DNA from: Ridgeia piscesae
Taxonomy: Eukaryota; Annelida; Polychaeta; Sabellida; Siboglinidae
Assembly: GCA_025642075.2 (NCBI GenBank)
Contig: JAODUO010000529.1
Span: forward strand, 315,001-379,000
Reading direction: 5' to 3'
DNA length: 64,000 bases
Shown: positions 28,104 to 33,020 of the stretch, piece by piece
Numbering within the stretch: the first letter of the stretch is position 1
Layout: every line of letters begins with the position of its first letter
Position numbers and translations under genes: made by a program
Notes under the pieces: model-generated
Told to the model about the DNA's origin: nothing
What the model saw: the letters and a program-made list of their open reading frames with translations, nothing else
Database searches by the model: none

Positions 28104-31100
28104 CAAAGTACACCAGCACATAATGACATCAATATGTGGATACTTGATAATAATAGCAATAGCAGCAACAACAAAATCTAGAATGCTAGCCACCGTTTGC
28201 TCTAACAGAGCATTATGACTACTTATTGACCTATATTTCAGCATTAATGCGGTGCAAGAAATGTTTTTAAAATTCAAACTCCTGAAGTATTAAATTGCGC
28301 ACGATAAAACTTCTACATATTCTTGTATATACGTATGCTTCAACATATAAAAAATCAGATGAAACCGGGTGATGTGTTTTTTGCTAGGTCAGGTCACAGG
28401 TCACAGGTCAAACCACTTTTTTAATATATAAAAAAACTGGTATCTGAATTGTTGTCTAAATAGGTAGACAATTCTATTAGCTTTAAAATGACACTGTTTC
28501 TATATCGAATACTTCAGTAATAGCATGCTAACAAATCTTTATCATTGTATGTTTCAGGGTGTCCTCCTGGGTGCTCGGCCTGCAGCTCAGCAAAAGTATG
28601 CACCGGTTGTAAAGATGGCTTCTACATAAAGGACAAGACTTGCACAGGTAAATGGTTATATGTCTCTTATTGCCTGTGTTGATGATCATTAAAAGTGGAA
28701 GTTGTGGTTCTTGCAGGTTATATGGGATGCACTATAAGGATGGGACGAATATGCGAATCGTATTAAAAAAAATTAATTTTCGAACATTTCCACGCTATTC
28801 TATTTGAAATTTGAAAGTTCACAGCTATATAATCGAATATCACTTGAATATTTTTGATCATGCAGAATCGGTTCTTGGCGAACTTTTACTTTCTGACTTA
28901 ATTATGAAAAAGACTACAATCGCCAAACTACTCCTCACTATCTTATATGTATGCATATACATACACTGGGTTACAAAATAAAATCAGTAACATTACTTAA
29001 ACAAATAAATTTCACAAAACAAACTCGCATAAAACTCGCTGGCAACGCGGTGTCATCGCCAGCAGTTACTCGTAGCGCTATGACACTGTAATATCGGTAT
29101 TGTGTCGAGGGGTCTTTTGTTAGCAGTGTCGGGTTAAGGTGTAAGGTTATCATTTCGGGTAAGTTTAGAATTAGTTGAAGTTAGCTTAGTCTTATTTAGG
29201 GCTACAGTTACTTTAGGGTTAGCATAAAACCGGAATTTATGAATGTCATTTTTTTAGCAATGCCAATGATAAATTACCGATGTTATTGTAATCGCTGAGC
29301 TCCCCGTAGATCATGTCGAGTTTTGCGTGAGTTTGTTTTCTTATTTTTATTCTTTACAGGAATGTAAAGGATTTTATTTTTTAACCTTGTGTGTGTTTGT
29401 GTGTGTGTACATAACATATGTAAGGATAAGTTTGATGGCTGTAAGAAGTCGTTTTCATGGTTAGTCAGAAAGTAAACCAAAAGATCGATGTGTATGGCCA
29501 TGGAATGATGCCGCGTCCCAGCAAGACATCTCGACACCGTTCCATATTCTAATCGAATTTGAAGCCACTGAAAACTCGTATTAGTTTCAAATGAATTTCC
29601 AGATTGGTCCCATCCTTAATGCACTGTTTCTATATCGAATACTTCAGTAATAGCGTGCTAACAAATCTTTATCATTGTATGTTTCAGCGTGTCTTACAGG
29701 GTGCTCAGCCTGCAACACATCGACAGAATGCACAGGTTGTAAAGATGGCTTCTACAAAACTAACAACACTTGCGCAGGTAAATGGCCCCATTACCACAAA
29801 GGTAACAAAACAACCACTACCGTGCAAAGATGGGGTCAAATACATTTGTATTTGAAAGTATTTAAATACTTTTTAGAAAGTATTTGTAATTTATTTGATG
29901 TTCTGTAATTAAAAGTATTTATATTTGTATTTAAATATGGTTTCCCCATGGTTCAGGCAACCTAATACTTGATTGAATGAAGCCTAATACTTGATTGAAT
30001 GAAGCCTAATACTTGATTGAATGAAGCCCTGCTGTTGTCTGTGAACTTGGCTGACTGAAGGGGTTAACTTGGGTAACTGGGGATTAAGATGAAGGGATTA
30101 ACTTGGCTAACTGAAGGGATTAACTTGGCTGAACTGAAGGGATTAACTTGGCTAACTGAAGGGATTAACTTGGCTAACTGAAGGGATTAACTTGGCTGAC
30201 TGAAGGGATTAACTTGGCTAACTGAAGGGATTAACTTGGCTAACTGAAGGGATTAACTTGGCTAACTGAAGGGATTAACTTGGCTGACTGAAGGGATTAA
30301 CGCCTATTATTTACCCTGCAGACACGTCACGCTGACTGGTTATTTGGGTCGGCTTGATGTGCGATCATTTCGGTGATTTAAACGGAGTCGGGCAGGGAAT
30401 AATGCAGTCATGTACTGCTGACAATGTGACTTAACAACAACCAAAATAATGTTCCACCAAATAGCAAACCATTTCGCCTATGGCGCGATCGGCAGAGTTA
30501 GCCTAGATTTTGAGACATATCTCGAGTGCGCATGCGTGAGGTTACAAACTAACTTGACAACGGCTGGCCAAATTTCTCTTAGCGGAGGCATATTAACACT
30601 AAAGATCGGAATCTAGAACATCCACCAGTAATTGGGAATGTTCTACTAAACATAGTTTGCTCATCAGATATATGTGACAACACTGCAGTAATCGCTAAAA
30701 CTACTTTGAAAACATCCTGCGGATTTCCCGCCAAGCCGCCATGTTGGATAAACATAAACAACGATTACCAAAGAAACCACGGATCCAACTTGCTAAACAG
30801 CTAAGTACATCTAATATTGCTAGCTAAGCTTATTTCTAAAATCAAAAATTAGTTACTAATCAAGCTGATATACAACTATTAATGTTAAATATGTAAATAA
30901 CTATGCAGAATGACAACAGATAAAACCACACAGATTAAAATCATCCCCAAACCAACTCAGTCAAGCACCATATAAGTTGCTAAAACTAAACAACTTTCTA
31001 GAAATCTTTAATGAACTTGGCTTGCAAAACATGACGAACAATCTCCCAGGAATTGACTCTGGCAATATCCTTGACCTCATACTCACCTCAAAGCCATCAA

Positions 31101-32963
31101 TAATCGTAAATACTCACACCACCCCTGGCAGTGACCTTTAATGTAAACCTAAACCCTGTCCATAACAGAAACCCCCGCACAAAGTCTTTCAACATAAATC
31201 TGAAAAATGGGATAAACTTAAGGATGATATAACTCAACTAACAACAACATACTTCCACATGAACCCAAACCCAAGAGACGTTAGTGAAAATTGGAACTTC
31301 TTCAGGAATAATCTTACTATGTTAGTTGACCGCAATATTCCCAGCCGAAACACCAAAGCAACCGCGCAGCTCCCCTGGATTGCACTTGAATGTGAAATAA
31401 TAAGAATGCAAAGACAACAAAGCCACAAAAAAGCAAAACAAACTGGGTGTAACAGTGACTGGGAAAGGTTTAGGCAACTCCGAAGACAAGCCAGCAAAGT
31501 TGCAGCCAAAACCTACTCAGACTAACGAAATAACCACATTTGAGAAATTCTAAAAACAAACCCAAAACAATTCTGGTCATTCATTGAAGCAAACAAGCGA
31601 GGATGCATTGGCATTCCTACATTGCAGACAAATGGCCAAATAATCACAAATGATCACAACTAGGCAAATACCCTTAACAACGTGTTTACCCAAGAAATCT
31701 ACCTCATCCCCCAACTAGCTCCATCCATCTACTCCGATATCCCATTCCTCGAAAATTGGGATAGACGGAGTAGCTAAGCAATTGAAAAACCTAAATCAAA
31801 ATAAAGCTACAGGCCCAGATGAACTACCTGCTGAGTCATCAAAGAGACTGCAGTGGAAATAGCCTCACACACATTTTTCAGCAGTCATACAACATTTCCA
31901 AACTTCCAGATAACTGGCTCCAGGCACTAGTAACACCAATACACAAAAAGAGCCTCAAATCAGACCATGCCAATTACAGACCCATTTCATTTACATGTAT
32001 CCTCTGCAAAGTGATGGAGCACATTATCCTTAGCAATATGTGGAAACACACAAACACAACATCATCATCCACTTTCAACACGGTTTCCAGTCAGGGATGT
32101 CTTGTGAGTCCCAACTCATTGAGACAGTCCATGGCTGGATAACAGCTATAGATAACAAGACACAGATAGATGCCATCCTGCTTGATTTCGACAAAGTCTG
32201 ACAAAGTCCCTCATAAACGCCTCCTATCAAACTTAGCCTTCTATGGAATAACTGGAAACACCAAAAACTGGATAAAATAATTTCTTTCACATCAAAAACA
32301 GAGAGTTTCAGTCAATGGCACCCTGTCAGATAATACATACATCTGGAGTACCACAGGGCTCAATCCTAGGACCAGTTCTTTGTCTGCTATATGTAAATGA
32401 CAACAAAAAAATCCAATCTCCTATATGCCTCTTTGCTGATGACAGTATTATATGTCGCAAAATCACATCTGAAACTGATAGCAACATCCTGCGTTCTGAC
32501 ATGATCAAACACTGTGGCCATTACATAGCTACCAGGTGCCGCATCAACACTGCAGTGATGTGTTTTTACCCCGGAACAATTTGCATCAGGAATATGATCC
32601 CACCACACATTACTGAAATAGAAAACCCCATAACTTTTCAAGCCACAATCATGAACCTCCCTTTACATCACCCAATCACCTAAATTGCCTTTAAAACAAA
32701 CAAACAAACAAACAAGTTAAAACAAACATACAAACATACTACTACTACTGCGCTCAAGAAGCACTACAAACTCCAAGTTTGGGCTGTTTGGAGGAAATCA
32801 CCTGAGACCCAAGTGTAGGCTGCGAAATAAAGCCTGTCCAATCGTCCGGGACGAGTAGTTTTAGAGCCTGGACTACCACAGTTTTAGAAGAGCTGTCCCG
32901 TCAGACTTGCTATGACTTGGAAATAACAATTGTTTATGGATACACATTGTTTACAGTCAGTTA

Positions 32964-33020
<57 letters not shown>

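Larger units (their letters stand above)
18147..29777 (+). repeat. Tandem exon-intron array, 11 module exons
   Basis: Exon-to-exon spacing is 232, 777, 1435, 1265, 1437, 1317, 1331, 1279, 1338 and 1130 bp. A full unit carries, in order: exon, conserved donor side (TATGTCTCTTATTGCCTGTGT), a long C/T-rich tract, the TTGCAGGTTATATGGG segment, an AT-rich GAATATTCG block, a hairpin (ATGTGACAAATCAAC arms), a GCAC-type microsatellite, a CTCTAACAGAGCATTATGAC segment, a DR1-like AGGTCA cluster, the branch site and the next exon. Class order is A, B/A hybrid, A, B, A, B, B, B, B, B, A. Confidence 0.9.

Noticed and set aside
28033..28104. CRISPR-like regularly spaced repeat
   Set aside because: It is a simple GCAC microsatellite with no spacers, in a eukaryotic genome.
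31234..31509. 91-residue minus-strand frame
   Set aside because: Antisense shadow of the LINE linker region on the plus strand.
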